A stretch of DNA of 64,000 nt from positions 1 through 64,000 of the forward strand of contig JAEWYQ010000001.1 of the NCBI GenBank assembly GCA_023395555.1. The letters run 5' to 3'. Numbering within the stretch: position 1 is the first letter of the stretch; every line of letters starts with the position of its first letter. Of this stretch, positions 50,566 through 60,552 are shown one piece after another. This DNA comes from Bacillota bacterium (lineage in GTDB: Bacteria > Bacillota > Clostridia > Lachnospirales > Lachnospiraceae). The notes under the pieces were generated by a model, which was not told the DNA's origin, did no database searches, and saw only the letters and a program-made list of their open reading frames with translations. A program made the translations under genes and the position numbers.

Positions 50566-52821
50566 TTACAGACTTGAACACAAAAACCGAAATTGTATCA
50601 ATTTCGTTACCCTTTTGTTAAGCACTTCATATTCCGTGGCTGGTGCAAGCCCCCATTCCTTCCGGTAAAAATCCTGCTTCAGTCTCTTTACTAAAAGGTC
50701 TTCTCCCTCCCCTTCCAGATCACCGGTAAACAGCATATCAAACTCCCCATAATTTACACTCAGAACCAAGGAATAAGAATTAGACGAGGTAACCGCGAAA
50801 TCCGGGGCCGGATGCAAACAATAGATATTCAAGTTCCCATCCTTGATCCCATCTCCGGCACTCATATAACGGACCGGAATCCCCTTCTCTCTTGCCAGAG
50901 CCTCCAATTGCAGGTACTCTTCCTCCTTCTTCTCTATGAAAGGGAGTGTCAGGCACCCGATCTTCACCAGCTCCTGCTCAATCATCTCGGACACCCCGCT
51001 GATATGATCCCTGTCCCCATGGGTTACTATAATATAATCCAGCCGTCCGATGCCTCTTATATTCAGAAAGGGCAGAATCCGGTAGGTTCCCAGCTTCTCT
51101 ACATCCGAGCTGCCCCCATCAATGAGATAAGTCGTCCCGCCCCTGCTCTTCATAAAGATCCCGTCCCCCTGTCCTACATCCAGTAAAGATATCTCCAGCC
51201 CTGCCTGCGGCATCTTAAAAAACAGGACCAGCAACGCAGCCGCAAGAAGCAGGAGGACATGCTTCTTCCCATATTTTCGACCGGCCCATACAAATAAAAG
51301 CATTAAAAGAACAGACAGCGCTACACACCATATCTCCGGTCTTCCTGCAATCAGCAGATTTCCGGGCAATCGGCTTATTGTGATACAGATCACTTCATAC
51401 AGCCTTAGAATATAATATGCGCCTCCCGCAGCAAATACCCCCAGGCTCTGGGATAGAATTCCCAGAACTCCCGCCAGAAAGGAGGTGAGGGTCAATACCG
51501 TTACAAAGGGAAGAATCAGAAGATTAGTCACAATGCCATAGACCGGAAACTGTCCGAAGAACCAGAGAAGGGAAGGGGCGGTGGCAAACATGGCGCTGAA
51601 GCTGACCAAGAGACCGTCCCTGACTGGGTTCTTTCCGGGAAAGAGATGCCGGAGCTCCGGCAAGATAATTGCAATTCCAATGACTGCACTATAGGATAGC
51701 AAAAATCCCGCACTTTGAAGCTGAAGGGGGTTCTCCAGCAGGATAAGCAAAGCGCTGAAGGCCACCCCGGACAGCATATCATAGCTCCTCCCCAAAAGCG
51801 GCGCCATCAGCATAACAGCGGTCATAATAACAGCCCGCAAAGTCGATACGCCAAAGTTCGTCAGTTCACCATAGCTGTAAACCGTAATCAGAGTAAGAAA
51901 AACCCCTGGCGCCCGGGGCAGCCCGCACTTGCAAAAAAGCCAGAAGGCACCCATGCCGATGAACGAAATATGAAGTCCTGAGATAACCAGGATATGAGAG
52001 ATCCCATTCACTTGGTAGAGCTGCTTAATCTCATCCTCCAGCAGGAACTTCTCACCCAAAAGCATGGCAATCAGCGTCCCCGCCTCCCTTTCTCCCAGTA
52101 TCTCGCGGTAGGAACGAATCAGCCTCTCCTTCATCTTGTCAAGAAAAGTATGATACCTGGAATAGCCGGGATCGGTAATGATTACCTCCTCCGCCATCAG
52201 CTTAAAATCAATATTCTCCATTTGATAATATTCTTCTTCATTGAATTGGCCCGGATTAGAGGCCTTTGAGAATTTCTTCAGAACACCTTGGACGGTAATG
52301 CCGTTACCAACACGGTAACTCTGCCCGTCAGATACATAGACAATGATATTTTCACAATCATAATCCCCTCCCTTCGTAAGGGATCCCTCCGGGAGGGAGA
52401 TATGGTTCTCTTCAACATATAGGGCAAGGCTGTTTTGCTTTCTTACCAGCCTTTTAATCCGGCCCTTCAGCTCACAGGCCGTCTGCTGTTCAAAGGCATG
52501 GGACAGCTCCGGCAGCCTCAGATTCTCCCTCATGACCCCATATCCCAAGAGCAGAAGCAGGGGCAGAAGCCATAAAAATCTGTCCTGTCCATATGATTTT
52601 TCATACGATACATCAGCATGCTTTGCTAACCATCCATGCTTTTTTTGCAAGACATATCTGTGCCAAGGGCTGTAAAAGACCATCTTGCTCCAAAAGAAGA
52701 ATAAAAAAAGATAGCCTAGCAGACACAGGACAACCGCCGTACCGGCCCCAACCGGCTGCCCGCCCAGAATCAAGCCGGATAAATATGCCCCCAGCATCCA
52801 CACCAGCGGGCGTTTAATCAC
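50566..52821 (-). pseudogene. comEC: ComEC, C-terminus replaced by prophage DNA
   Basis: 751 residues of the DNA-uptake channel ComEC/Rec2. The N-terminal part holds membrane segments, an OB-like region and the competence core (GISHILVISGLHISFIGM), and the C-terminal part a metallo-beta-lactamase-like domain (LDVGQGDGIF, THGDRDHISG). Conserved sequence ends at about TEYEVL; the family's next segment (usually KVAHHGS and a later NxYGHP region, ~80-90 residues) is missing and replaced by NKRVTKLIQF..., an unrelated 17-residue tail at the prophage edge. The gene may be restored by exact excision. GTG start at 52,821. Confidence 0.87.
50590..50608. other. Dyad at the comEC-prophage junction (candidate att half-site)
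   Basis: CGAAATTG-TAT-CAATTTCG, a perfect 8-bp arm dyad, lies about 15 bases inside the prophage side of the comEC break. It could be an integrase recognition half-site; the core itself cannot be fixed without the other prophage end. Confidence 0.4.
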
Positions 52822-52836
52822 AGAATCCCCCCTTAC

Positions 52837-53745
52837 CTAGCTTTCATCAATCAGGGAGAGATTCCGTTCAAAGAAGCCGTCTAAGGCCGTCCCATCCCCA
52901 AAGGTATTCTGAACCTCTCCGTTAATCAAAAACTTCACTCTTTTGATATACGGCAGTTCAATCAATGTATTAACCACGGAGTAAATGGCTGTTTTATCCT
53001 TCAGTTCCGGAAGCTTCTCCAGGAATTTCTCATCAAAATTCACATAGCAGCTTCCCTCCTTCATCTCCACCTCCAGCAGCTTCGTTCCCTCTGGAATGGT
53101 GGGATACATACCGATCTCTGCCGGCCCTTTGATCAGCTCCTCCAGCACCAGTTCCTCCAGAGAACCGGTACCGGTATACGTAATATTGGTCACATATTCC
53201 ACCAGGGCATCCCCTGTCCCATTGGCATAATACAGCTTAACCTTGGTGGTGGTTCCGGTATTATCAATAAAATCTTCTTTTCTCATAATTCCCACCAGAT
53301 TGCCGACCGCATCCATGAGAGGCTGACCGTTGACAGCAAACTGGATATATTCCACTCCCGGCACCTGGCTCAGGGTCTTTACCACGGCGGCTCTGCACAG
53401 CACCTCTCCGATTCCGGTAAGCTCACTGTAGTTACTTTCAAAATTAATGGTAAGGCTGCTGTCTTCGTTAAAATAGTATTCCTTCACCGTCACCGCGTTG
53501 GTAAAGGTACTTTTCAGCTCCAGATTCTCCGGATTCAACTTCAGCATATAGAGCAGCTCATCGATCTGCTCCTTCCGTTTTGTACTGATCAGCCGATAAG
53601 CTTCCCCTGTCAGGCCTGAGGTGCTGGTATCAATATAATACACCAAAACCTCGGTTCCGGTGGTATAGGTTCTGTTCTTCTGATTGCTGCAGGCTCCCAG
53701 GAGACCGGCCAGAAGAAGCAGAAGCAATGCATATTTTTTTCTCAT
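52837..53745 (-). CDS. GerMN-domain lipoprotein
   Basis: About 302 residues. A lipoprotein signal (KKYALLLLLLAGLLGAC, lipobox LLGAC) is followed by two GerMN domains (about 35-150 and 170-290), seen in LNPENLELKSTFTNAVTVKEYYFNEDSSLTINF and SGLTGEAYRLISTKR / EELVLEELIKGPAEIG repeats. GerM-type proteins act in spore germination or sporulation wall changes. It lies between the kinase and comEC, likely cotranscribed with the two-component pair; the start is the ATG at 53,745, but upstream starts are possible. Confidence 0.85.
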   Translation of the reverse strand: MRKKYALLLLLLAGLLGACSNQKNRTYTTGTEVLVYYIDTSTSGLTGEAYRLISTKRKEQIDELLYMLKLNPENLELKSTFTNAVTVKEYYFNEDSSLTINFESNYSELTGIGEVLCRAAVVKTLSQVPGVEYIQFAVNGQPLMDAVGNLVGIMRKEDFIDNTGTTTKVKLYYANGTGDALVEYVTNITYTGTGSLEELVLEELIKGPAEIGMYPTIPEGTKLLEVEMKEGSCYVNFDEKFLEKLPELKDKTAIYSVVNTLIELPYIKRVKFLINGEVQNTFGDGTALDGFFERNLSLIDES

Positions 53746-53816
53746 ATCAGTAACCATGCCTTTCTTCAATGCCTGCCAGGTAAAACCGGAGCCTCCCCTG
53801 CATGCATCCCCTTCTG

Positions 53817-55262
53817 TTAAGGGATATAGTTGAGCGGAATGCGGACGTTGAAGGTAGTGCCCTCCCCTTCCTTACTGTAAACCTTAATGGCACCCCGGTG
53901 CATCTGGATTACATTCTTAGTGATCGCCAGTCCCAGACCCGTACCTCCCGTCTCCCTGGATCTGGCCTTGTCCACCCGGTAGAAACGTTCAAATATGAAA
54001 TCCTGTGCCTCCGGGGGGATGCCGATTCCCGAATCGGAAACCTTAACAAAGAAGTATTTATGATCCGCATTCAGGGAGATCCGGACCCAGCCATCCTCCG
54101 TATTGTACTTGATGGCATTTTCAATCAGATTGGACAGGGCAAGGGAAAGCTTTACTTCATCCACCTCCGCAACAACGGGACGGAAGCTTTCATAAATCAT
54201 CTCGATATTCCTGCGTTTTGCGATAGGGGTCAGCCGCTTGAGGATCAGCTCCAGCAGCTCATTGATATTAACCGGCGCGATATTCATATCTCCTGCCGTC
54301 TTATCCAGTTTAACCAGGGAGAGCAGATCATTGATAATCTTATTCTCCCGCTCGATCTCATCTGTAATATCAACCAAAAATTCACGATACAGCTCCGCGG
54401 GAACCTCTTCCTGCATCAGCAGAGAATCCGCCAGCACCTTGATGGAGGTAATGGGGGTCTTCAGCTCATGGGAGACATTGGACACAAATTCCTGCCGGGA
54501 ATTCTCCAGCTTCTGCATCCGGTTCATCATATGATTAAAGGAATCGGATATTTTCTCAATTTCCGTATACCCCTTGATTGACACGCTCTCATTCATATAG
54601 CCGTCGGTAATACGGTCGATGGAATTCACAACCCTGGTCAGGGGCTTGGTCAGAATACCGGAGAAATAGATGGCAAAGGATATGTTGATGATCCCCAGTA
54701 TAACAGCAAACAGAACCACTCTCTGTTCCATGCTGCTGCGGATGCTGTAGATATCCTTTGTAGAAAAGCTCATGATAATGGCACCCATAACTTCCTTGCT
54801 CTCATTATGAGTGATGGGATAGATCAGCTTTATATATCGGGTCTTGCGGTCGGACACCGAGCGGGGACCGCCTCCCTGCAGACACTGGATTACCTCACCG
54901 GAGATCAGGTATTTCCCTTCCTCCAGAGAATAGGTATCCTTCACAATATTCGTACTGCCGTCGACAATGACGATTCTGCCTCCATAGATATCCGAGATCC
55001 TGGTAACCTCCAGCTCTACCTCCGCATCCTCACCCGTCGCCAGAAAGCCCCTGGGATACAGCAGACCGGACAGCATATAGCCTTGATTCTCCATCTCTCT
55101 GATCCGGTTGCCGAGAGCCTTCTCCTCATAAGTATTCAGCAAAACATGAGTAAAGAAATACAGAGGTATCACCCCGATGGCAGTAAAAATAAGCAGCAGA
55201 TACACCCTCATGCTGTTTAAAAAACGTAATTTAGCCTTGATTTTGGAAAAAATAGCCAACAC
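53817..55262 (-). CDS. Sensor histidine kinase (WalK-like)
   Basis: About 481 residues from a GTG at 55,262 (start uncertain; the frame overlaps the regulator end). A membrane segment at about 18-38 (RVYLLLIFTAIGVIPLYFF), an extracellular sensor region, a second membrane segment (VVLFAVILGIINISFAIYFSG), HAMP, a HisKA helix with the phospho-acceptor in FVSNVSHELKTPITS, and an HATPase domain (NLIENAIKYN, DSGIGIP, GTGLGLAI). With the regulator it senses wall state; WalK-like by layout, not proven. Confidence 0.88.
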   Translation of the reverse strand: MLAIFSKIKAKLRFLNSMRVYLLLIFTAIGVIPLYFFTHVLLNTYEEKALGNRIREMENQGYMLSGLLYPRGFLATGEDAEVELEVTRISDIYGGRIVIVDGSTNIVKDTYSLEEGKYLISGEVIQCLQGGGPRSVSDRKTRYIKLIYPITHNESKEVMGAIIMSFSTKDIYSIRSSMEQRVVLFAVILGIINISFAIYFSGILTKPLTRVVNSIDRITDGYMNESVSIKGYTEIEKISDSFNHMMNRMQKLENSRQEFVSNVSHELKTPITSIKVLADSLLMQEEVPAELYREFLVDITDEIERENKIINDLLSLVKLDKTAGDMNIAPVNINELLELILKRLTPIAKRRNIEMIYESFRPVVAEVDEVKLSLALSNLIENAIKYNTEDGWVRISLNADHKYFFVKVSDSGIGIPPEAQDFIFERFYRVDKARSRETGGTGLGLAITKNVIQMHRGAIKVYSKEGEGTTFNVRIPLNYIP

Positions 55263-55929
55263 CCCATTTTGTATGTATAAATTTTGGCTCGCTTGGATTA
55301 CTTTCAATCTTTTCGCGCAATCTTCGAATGTGAACATCCACCGTTCTGACATCCCCCGGATAATCATAGCCCCATACAATATTCAAAAGGTTCTCCCGGC
55401 TATAAACTTTGTTCGGATTAAACACCAGCAGCTCCAGCAAATCAAACTCCTTTGCCGTCAGATTCACTTCTTTCTCCGAGATATAGACTCTTCTGTTCTC
55501 ACAGTCAATCTTCATCTCTCCAAAGCTCACCATCTTGACATCCGGACCGGAGGTGCCCGCCGCTTTATTGCTCCGGCGAATGATGGCTTTAATTCTTGCC
55601 TTTACCTCCAGAATATTAAAGGGCTTTGTAATATAGTCATCGGCACCGTATTCCAGTCCGAGAATCTTGTCCATATCATCACCCTTGGCGGTCAGCATGA
55701 TAATCGGAACCATGGAAAATTCCCTGACCTGCTGGCATACCTCGAAGCCGGTGAGCTTCGGAAGCATCACATCCAGGAGCACCACATCGTACTCCTTCTT
55801 TCTCACCGCATCCAACGCTTCTTCCCCGTCGTAAGCACAGTCCACTTCCATTCCGTCCTGCTCCAGACTGAAACGGATTCCTTTGACAATTAACTTCTCA
55901 TCATCCACTACCAAAACTTTCTTTGCCAT
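55231..55929 (-). CDS. OmpR/PhoB-type response regulator (WalR-like)
   Basis: 232 residues: receiver domain with phospho-acceptor in YDVVLLDVMLPK (about D53), the conserved Lys in YITKPFN, and a C-terminal winged helix (NLTAKEFDLLELLVFNPNKVYSRENLLNIVWGYDYPGDVRTVDVHIRRLREKI). It overlaps the kinase gene, which it should pair with. Operon partners downstream are GerMN and comEC. Confidence 0.93.
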   Translation of the reverse strand: MAKKVLVVDDEKLIVKGIRFSLEQDGMEVDCAYDGEEALDAVRKKEYDVVLLDVMLPKLTGFEVCQQVREFSMVPIIMLTAKGDDMDKILGLEYGADDYITKPFNILEVKARIKAIIRRSNKAAGTSGPDVKMVSFGEMKIDCENRRVYISEKEVNLTAKEFDLLELLVFNPNKVYSRENLLNIVWGYDYPGDVRTVDVHIRRLREKIESNPSEPKFIHTKWGVGYFFQNQG

Positions 55930-55998
55930 CTCTTCACCTCATTATCATATATACCCTGCAGATTAGAAACTCATGGACTAATCTGCCCATCCTGGACC

Positions 55999-56673
55999 TT
56001 ATTTTACCGTAATATAGGATGATATTTTATGAAATAAACCATCCTTAATACCCGGTATCTTCATCAAATCCTCTATCGCCCGGAATTCTCCGTTGGCTTG
56101 CCGGTATTCTATGATACTGGCAGCCTTTGCTTCGCCAATCCCCGGCAGCTTCATCAGCTCCTCTTTCCCGGCCGTATTAACATTGACCATCTGATTCGCG
56201 GACGCTTCCTTCCCCGGGGCAGCACTGTTCCTGGAATAATATTCCTCCGGCGAACGCTCCGCTGTTTCCTCCCCTGTCGGAATATAGATTCTCTGCCCGT
56301 CCGCCACCGGCTCCGCCTGGTTGATATAATCTCCGGCAGAAGCCTCCAGCAGGCCACCCGCAAGGGTAATAACATCCACTACCCTGGACTGCTCCGGTAC
56401 CCGGTATACACCGGGATGAAGCACCGCGCCGCACAGATGCACATAAATCATTCTGTCTTCCAAAGAAACCTCTTCCGAAGCCGTCCCGGCAGAAGGCAGG
56501 GTTTCGATTTCATTCTCTTTTCCTTCCTTCTCTCTTGCATTCTCTTCTGACCGGCTGGAGAGTCCGGATATCTCAACCCCCTGAGAGGCATCTCTCCGGT
56601 AAACAAAACTATAGCAGATACCTGCCAGCAGCAGAAGCACACAGATAATTACTGGAACACAATACTTTTTCAT
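55999..56673 (-). CDS. comEA: ComEA-like DNA receptor (SLBB plus helix-hairpin-helix)
   Basis: 224 residues. An N-terminal membrane anchor (VPVIICVLLLLAGICYSFV), a linker, an SLBB domain (VHLCGAVLHPGVYRVPEQSRVVDVI, about 75-130), and two helix-hairpin-helix motifs (VNTAGKEELMKLPGIGEAKAASII, and FRAIEDLMKIPGIKDGLF) at the end. ComEA binds incoming double-stranded DNA and hands it to ComEC, whose gene is nearby but interrupted. Confidence 0.92.
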   Translation of the reverse strand: MKKYCVPVIICVLLLLAGICYSFVYRRDASQGVEISGLSSRSEENAREKEGKENEIETLPSAGTASEEVSLEDRMIYVHLCGAVLHPGVYRVPEQSRVVDVITLAGGLLEASAGDYINQAEPVADGQRIYIPTGEETAERSPEEYYSRNSAAPGKEASANQMVNVNTAGKEELMKLPGIGEAKAASIIEYRQANGEFRAIEDLMKIPGIKDGLFHKISSYITVK

Positions 56674-56803
56674 CCTATCTCATCCTCTTTCATTGGAAAG
56701 AAGACTTAAAAAGTACCCTCTATACTTTTAACAAGACACTCTCATTTTACATAATCTACCCATCATTTACAATAGGTAATTCCTACAGAAATAATTAATT
56801 TCC

Positions 56804-57250
56804 TCAACATTTTTTCCAACTGCATTGGAAAATCACAATTCCGGCAGCCACCAGAACCAGCCCCACCAGCTTATGCCATTGGAAAGTCACCTTCTCCGAA
56901 CCAAAGAGGCCAAGGAGTTCGATCAGATATGCCACCAGCAGCTGGGCTGTAATAATAAACATATTAGCCATGGCAGGGCCCAGTGAATCCACACTCCTTA
57001 TGACGGTATAGGTGATAAACGCTCCCAAAGCCCCGCCCAGGAGCATATATTTGTTTTCAATCTTAAAAAGAGCGGAAAACTGTCCCTGGCGTCCGGTGAC
57101 GACCCAGGCTCCGACGCACACCAGCATGGCTGTGAGCTGCACAAAGGTTGCCGACACCCAGATGCTGGTCTGCTTTGTCACGCCAGTATTGAATACCCCC
57201 TGCACACTCATTAAAGCGCCGGATAAAATGGCAATAAGATATCCTAACAT
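56804..57250 (-). CDS. DMT-type transporter, YdcZ family
   Basis: 148 residues, five hydrophobic segments: LIAILSGALMSVQGVFNT, WVSATFVQLTAMLVCVGAWVV, YMLLGGALGAFITYTVIR, ANMFIITAQLLVAYLIELLG, and LVGLVLVAAGIVIFQC. This is the half-size DMT layout (YdcZ, DUF606). Substrate unknown. It is flanked by the two-component genes and remnant. Confidence 0.87.
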   Translation of the reverse strand: MLGYLIAILSGALMSVQGVFNTGVTKQTSIWVSATFVQLTAMLVCVGAWVVTGRQGQFSALFKIENKYMLLGGALGAFITYTVIRSVDSLGPAMANMFIITAQLLVAYLIELLGLFGSEKVTFQWHKLVGLVLVAAGIVIFQCSWKKC

Positions 57251-57334
57251 AAATAAAACACCACACCTTTCCTGATCTATTCTTACATCATTTCCAGTTT
57301 GGTATTGAATTATTCCCGCCGCTTTTATATTAAG

Positions 57335-57390
57335 AAAATACCGGAATCCATCAAACGAACTCTAACGTCTTAATGAATTTCCGGTATTTT
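57335..57390 (-). terminator. Long-loop hairpin after the two-component remnant
   Basis: 12-bp arms AAAATACCGGAA / TTCCGGTATTTT around a 32-base loop; minus-strand sequence after it is T-rich. It probably ended the original two-component operon. Confidence 0.6.
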
Positions 57391-57397
57391 ATGTTTT

Positions 57398-58089
57398 TTA
57401 TACCATATTGAAAGAAACGGTCACCACAAACAAATCCGCAATGGTCTCCAGCTGAAAGCTTCCCCCGCAGGCCTCCGTGAAATTTCTTGCAATGGAAAGC
57501 CCCAGGCCGCTCCCTCCGTCCGTCCGGCTCTCGTCTCCTCTGACAAAGCGCTCGGCAAAATCCTTATCCGCTGCCAGCTCATAGCGGGAGGTATTTTGTA
57601 CGCTGGCTACCGCCGTCCCGCCGTCCGTCCTCACGGTGAGGTAGACACGGGAGCCTTCCAGAGAGTACAGCAGGGCATTCTGTATCAGATTCTGGAATAC
57701 CCGGTACAGCTTCTGTCCGTCCGCCTCAATCATCACCGGTTGTTCCGGGATCTCCGCTCTCACCTTCACCGGACTGTTCCGTATCCGTTCCTCCATATCT
57801 GCCAGGGTCTGACGCAGCAGCTTGCCTTATCCGTTTCTTCACTCTTGGCGCTTAACACAATGATGGGGATATTCTGTTTCTCTCTGATTCTCATGACGGC
57901 AGACAATCCGTCCAGCCTTGGCATCATCACATCAATCAGAACAAGCCGCACCGGATTCACAGCCAGCATATCCAAAGCCTGCATTCCGTCATAGGCCTTC
58001 AGAACCTCATATCCTTCCCCCTCCAGCAGTATGGAAATGGCTTTCACTATCTCTCTGTCGTCATCCACCACAAGTACACATTCGCTCAT
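57398..58089 (-). pseudogene. Deletion-fused remnant of a two-component system
   Basis: The upstream part (57,766-58,089) is the N-terminal receiver half of a response regulator (LVVDDDREIVKAI, VLIDVMMPRLDG, VLSAKSEETDK) that then leaves frame. The downstream part (57,398-57,796) is the C-terminal ATPase end of a histidine kinase (LYRVFQNLIQNALLYS, GSGLGLSIA). They meet near 57,822-57,832, in GATAAGGCAAGCTG. The regulator's output domain and the kinase's sensor and HisKA parts (about 1.5 kb) are gone. It is a dead two-component locus, unless the ATPase fragment is still made. Confidence 0.82.
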
Positions 58090-58205
58090 ACCGGCTCCTC
58101 CTTAAAAACTGTCTTTATCATAAATGGAATTCCTTACAAAACTGTTGAGGGATTTCTTACATATTTCTTACAATTTACCTTTAAATCATTTATACCACAA
58201 AATTA

Positions 58206-58252
58206 AGCCTGAGAAAAGGTCTGTCTTTTGTACACAGATCTTTTCCCAGGCT
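58206..58252 (-). terminator. Terminator of the arginine operon
   Basis: AGCCTGAGAAAAG...GTCTGT pairs with ACAGATCTTTTCCCAGGCT around a short loop, followed on the minus strand by TTAATTTTG. It ends the argJ-argB-argD transcript. Confidence 0.82.
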
Positions 58253-58279
58253 CAGCGATCCATCGGACTCCCCCTGCCA

Positions 58280-59485
58280 TTACCCTGCAAAGTCGGGCAG
58301 CTGCAGAACCTGATCCAATATGGCTGTCATTTCATCCACATGCTCTTTCTCAATTACCAGGGGCGGAACAAACCGGATTACATTGGTTCCCGCCGTAATC
58401 AGAATCAAACCGGCCTCCATGGCTCTGGGAATAATCCCCTTCACCGGTATGCTCAGCTCCAATCCCTGCATCAACCCCATTCCGCGGCGCTCCAGGATAA
58501 TCTTATGCTTTGCCTTCAGCTCATCCAGCTTCTCCTCCAGATACCCGGAGATTTCCCGGACATGCTCTATCAGCTTCTGGTTCTCAAATAAATCAAAAAC
58601 CTTGCTCACCGCCGCTGTGGCAAAGGGATTGCCCCCATAGGTGGTGCCATGATCTCCCGGCTCAAAAGCGGCCGCCACCTCCTCCGTCGCAGCAAAGGCT
58701 CCCACGGGAACCCCGCAGCCCAGTGCTTTGGCACTGGTTATGACGTCCGGCTTCACTCCGTAGTGCTGATAGGCGAAGAAATGACCGGTTCTTCCCATCC
58801 CGCACTGAATTTCATCCAGGATCAGAAGAATTCCTCTGTCGTCACAGAGTTTCCTGACCCCTTCGATGAATTTCCTGTCCGCAGGATACAGGCCGCCCTC
58901 TCCCTGAACCGGCTCCAGGATGACGGCACAGGTTCTGTCGTTCACCAGTTCCTTCACACTGTCCAGATTATTGAACTCAGCGAACACAACCCCGCCCATG
59001 AGCGGTTCGAAAGCTTCCCGGTATTTCTGATTGCCGGTTACGCTTAGAGCACCCATGCTTCTGCCATGAAAGGAATGATACATGGAAATCACCTGACTGT
59101 CCGCGATACCGTGCTTTTTATAATAGTATTTTCTGGCAAGCTTTAACGCACCCTCGATGGCTTCCGTACCGCTGTTGGTAAAGAACACCCGGTCCATGCC
59201 GGAGGCCTTCGCCAGCTTCCGGGCCGCTTCCACAGCCGGAACATTATAAAATAAATTCGAGGTATGGAGCAGCTTATTCACCTGTGCCTTCAGGGCAAGG
59301 TTGAATTCCCTGCTGCCGTAGCCAAGGGCGAATACCGCAATGCCTGCGGCAAAGTCCAGGTATTTTTTACCCTGGGTATCATAAAGATACAACCCTTCCC
59401 CCCGATCCAGAACGATCTGATAGCGGTTATAGGTATGCATCAGCACCTTTTCCGCTTCTTCTATATAATGATTCATCAATACCAT
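58280..59485 (-). CDS. argD: Acetylornithine aminotransferase
   Basis: About 401 residues from the ATG at 59,485 of a class III PLP aminotransferase: PLP contacts in FTNSGTEAIEGALKLARK, DEIQCGMGRTG, and the PLP Lys in TSAKALGCG. It converts N-acetylglutamate semialdehyde to N-acetylornithine in arginine synthesis. It is the last gene of the argJ-argB-argD run, with a strong terminator downstream. Confidence 0.95.
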   Translation of the reverse strand: MVLMNHYIEEAEKVLMHTYNRYQIVLDRGEGLYLYDTQGKKYLDFAAGIAVFALGYGSREFNLALKAQVNKLLHTSNLFYNVPAVEAARKLAKASGMDRVFFTNSGTEAIEGALKLARKYYYKKHGIADSQVISMYHSFHGRSMGALSVTGNQKYREAFEPLMGGVVFAEFNNLDSVKELVNDRTCAVILEPVQGEGGLYPADRKFIEGVRKLCDDRGILLILDEIQCGMGRTGHFFAYQHYGVKPDVITSAKALGCGVPVGAFAATEEVAAAFEPGDHGTTYGGNPFATAAVSKVFDLFENQKLIEHVREISGYLEEKLDELKAKHKIILERRGMGLMQGLELSIPVKGIIPRAMEAGLILITAGTNVIRFVPPLVIEKEHVDEMTAILDQVLQLPDFAG

Positions 59486-59604
59486 ATCCTTTCCTTCCAT
59501 ACATCTGCTTTATGCTCCCCATTACCTTCTGCCCTATGCTGCTCCTGCTTCTGTCTCATGCTCCTGCCCTTACAGGCTCCTTAATGCCGTTCCGGTATCT
59601 GCGT

Positions 59605-60501
59605 CTAGGATAATTCATTCTCATAGATACCTGCCTGATCAATAATGGCAGTGCCGATTCCCCGGTTAGTAAAGAACTCCAGCAGCAGGCAGTGTTCTAT
59701 TCTTCCGTCCAGAATATGTACCCTGGATACACCGTTTCTCACCGCATCCACACAATTTTTCAGCTTCGGAAGCATACCGCCGCCAATGAAGCCGCTGTCC
59801 AGCAGCTCATCCGCCTTATCCAGCGTCAGGACGGATATTAAGCTGTCCTTGTCCTTGGGATCGGCATAGACTCCTTCAATATCTGTGAGAAATACCAGCT
59901 TCTCCGCACCGATGGCTGTGGCTACCGCACAGGCGGCATCATCGGCATTGATATTGTAATTCTGGTATTCATCGTCCAGACCGATGGGGGCAATGACCGG
60001 CACAAAATCATTCGCTATGAGGGTATCGATGAGATTCGTGTTGACCTCCTTGATATTGCCCACAAACCCGATATCCTGGCCGTTCACGGTCCTCTTCTCC
60101 ACCTTCAGGGTGCAGCCGTCCTTCCCGCTGATGCCCACCGCTTTGACGCCCAGCTGCTCCACCATCTGCACCAGGCTTTTATTCACCTTCCCCAAAACCA
60201 TCTCAGCTACTTCCATGGTCTGCTCATCGGTGACTCTTAAGCCCTCCACAAATCTGGATTCATGCCCCAGCAGTCCCAGCCATTTCGTGATTTCCTTGCC
60301 GCCGCCGTGGACGATAATAGGCTGCATACCCACCAGCTTTAAGAGCGCCACATCCTTGATCACATTATGCTGAAGATCATCATCCAGCATAGCGCTCCCG
60401 CCGTATTTCACCACTACCTTCTTATTATTAAATTTCTGAATATAGGGAAGGGCCTCGATCAAAGTCTGGGCCTTCATTAATATCTGCTCCATTTGTTCCA
60501 T
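59605..60501 (-). CDS. argB: Acetylglutamate kinase
   Basis: 298 residues with [15 protein letters not shown] (substrate and nucleotide glycines), [15 protein letters not shown] and [12 protein letters not shown], all marks of ArgB. It phosphorylates N-acetylglutamate. Start at the ATG 60,501 is preferred (AGGAAAGG upstream). It lies between argJ and argD. Confidence 0.97.
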   Translation of the reverse strand: MEQMEQILMKAQTLIEALPYIQKFNNKKVVVKYGGSAMLDDDLQHNVIKDVALLKLVGMQPIIVHGGGKEITKWLGLLGHESRFVEGLRVTDEQTMEVAEMVLGKVNKSLVQMVEQLGVKAVGISGKDGCTLKVEKRTVNGQDIGFVGNIKEVNTNLIDTLIANDFVPVIAPIGLDDEYQNYNINADDAACAVATAIGAEKLVFLTDIEGVYADPKDKDSLISVLTLDKADELLDSGFIGGGMLPKLKNCVDAVRNGVSRVHILDGRIEHCLLLEFFTNRGIGTAIIDQAGIYENELS

Positions 60502-60552
60502 TCTGCATTCCTTTCCTGACAATAATAATCCTCCGGCAGCAATCCTCCGGTG

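Larger units (their letters stand above)
1..50620. mobile_element. Prophage (siphovirus-type, HK97-like), one end only
   Basis: Nearly every gene up to about 50.6 kb is a phage head, tail, lysis, replication or lysogeny gene, or cargo of the kind phages carry, and the sequence is clearly richer in A+T than the arginine and competence genes beyond it. The right boundary is set by comEC, whose reading frame changes from conserved ComEC sequence to unrelated sequence near 50,620. The left boundary and the integrase are not in the window, so the element is longer than 50 kb. The presence of HK97-type portal, protease and capsid genes, a tape measure of about 800 residues and an HNH gene beside the P27 small terminase suggests a long-tailed, cos-packaging phage. 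Whether it can still be induced cannot be judged from sequence alone; no core structural gene looks broken. Confidence 0.9.

Noticed and set aside
1..50620. Integrase or recombinase gene in the prophage.
   Set aside because: I looked for tyrosine and serine recombinase motifs and saw none; it is probably beyond position 1.
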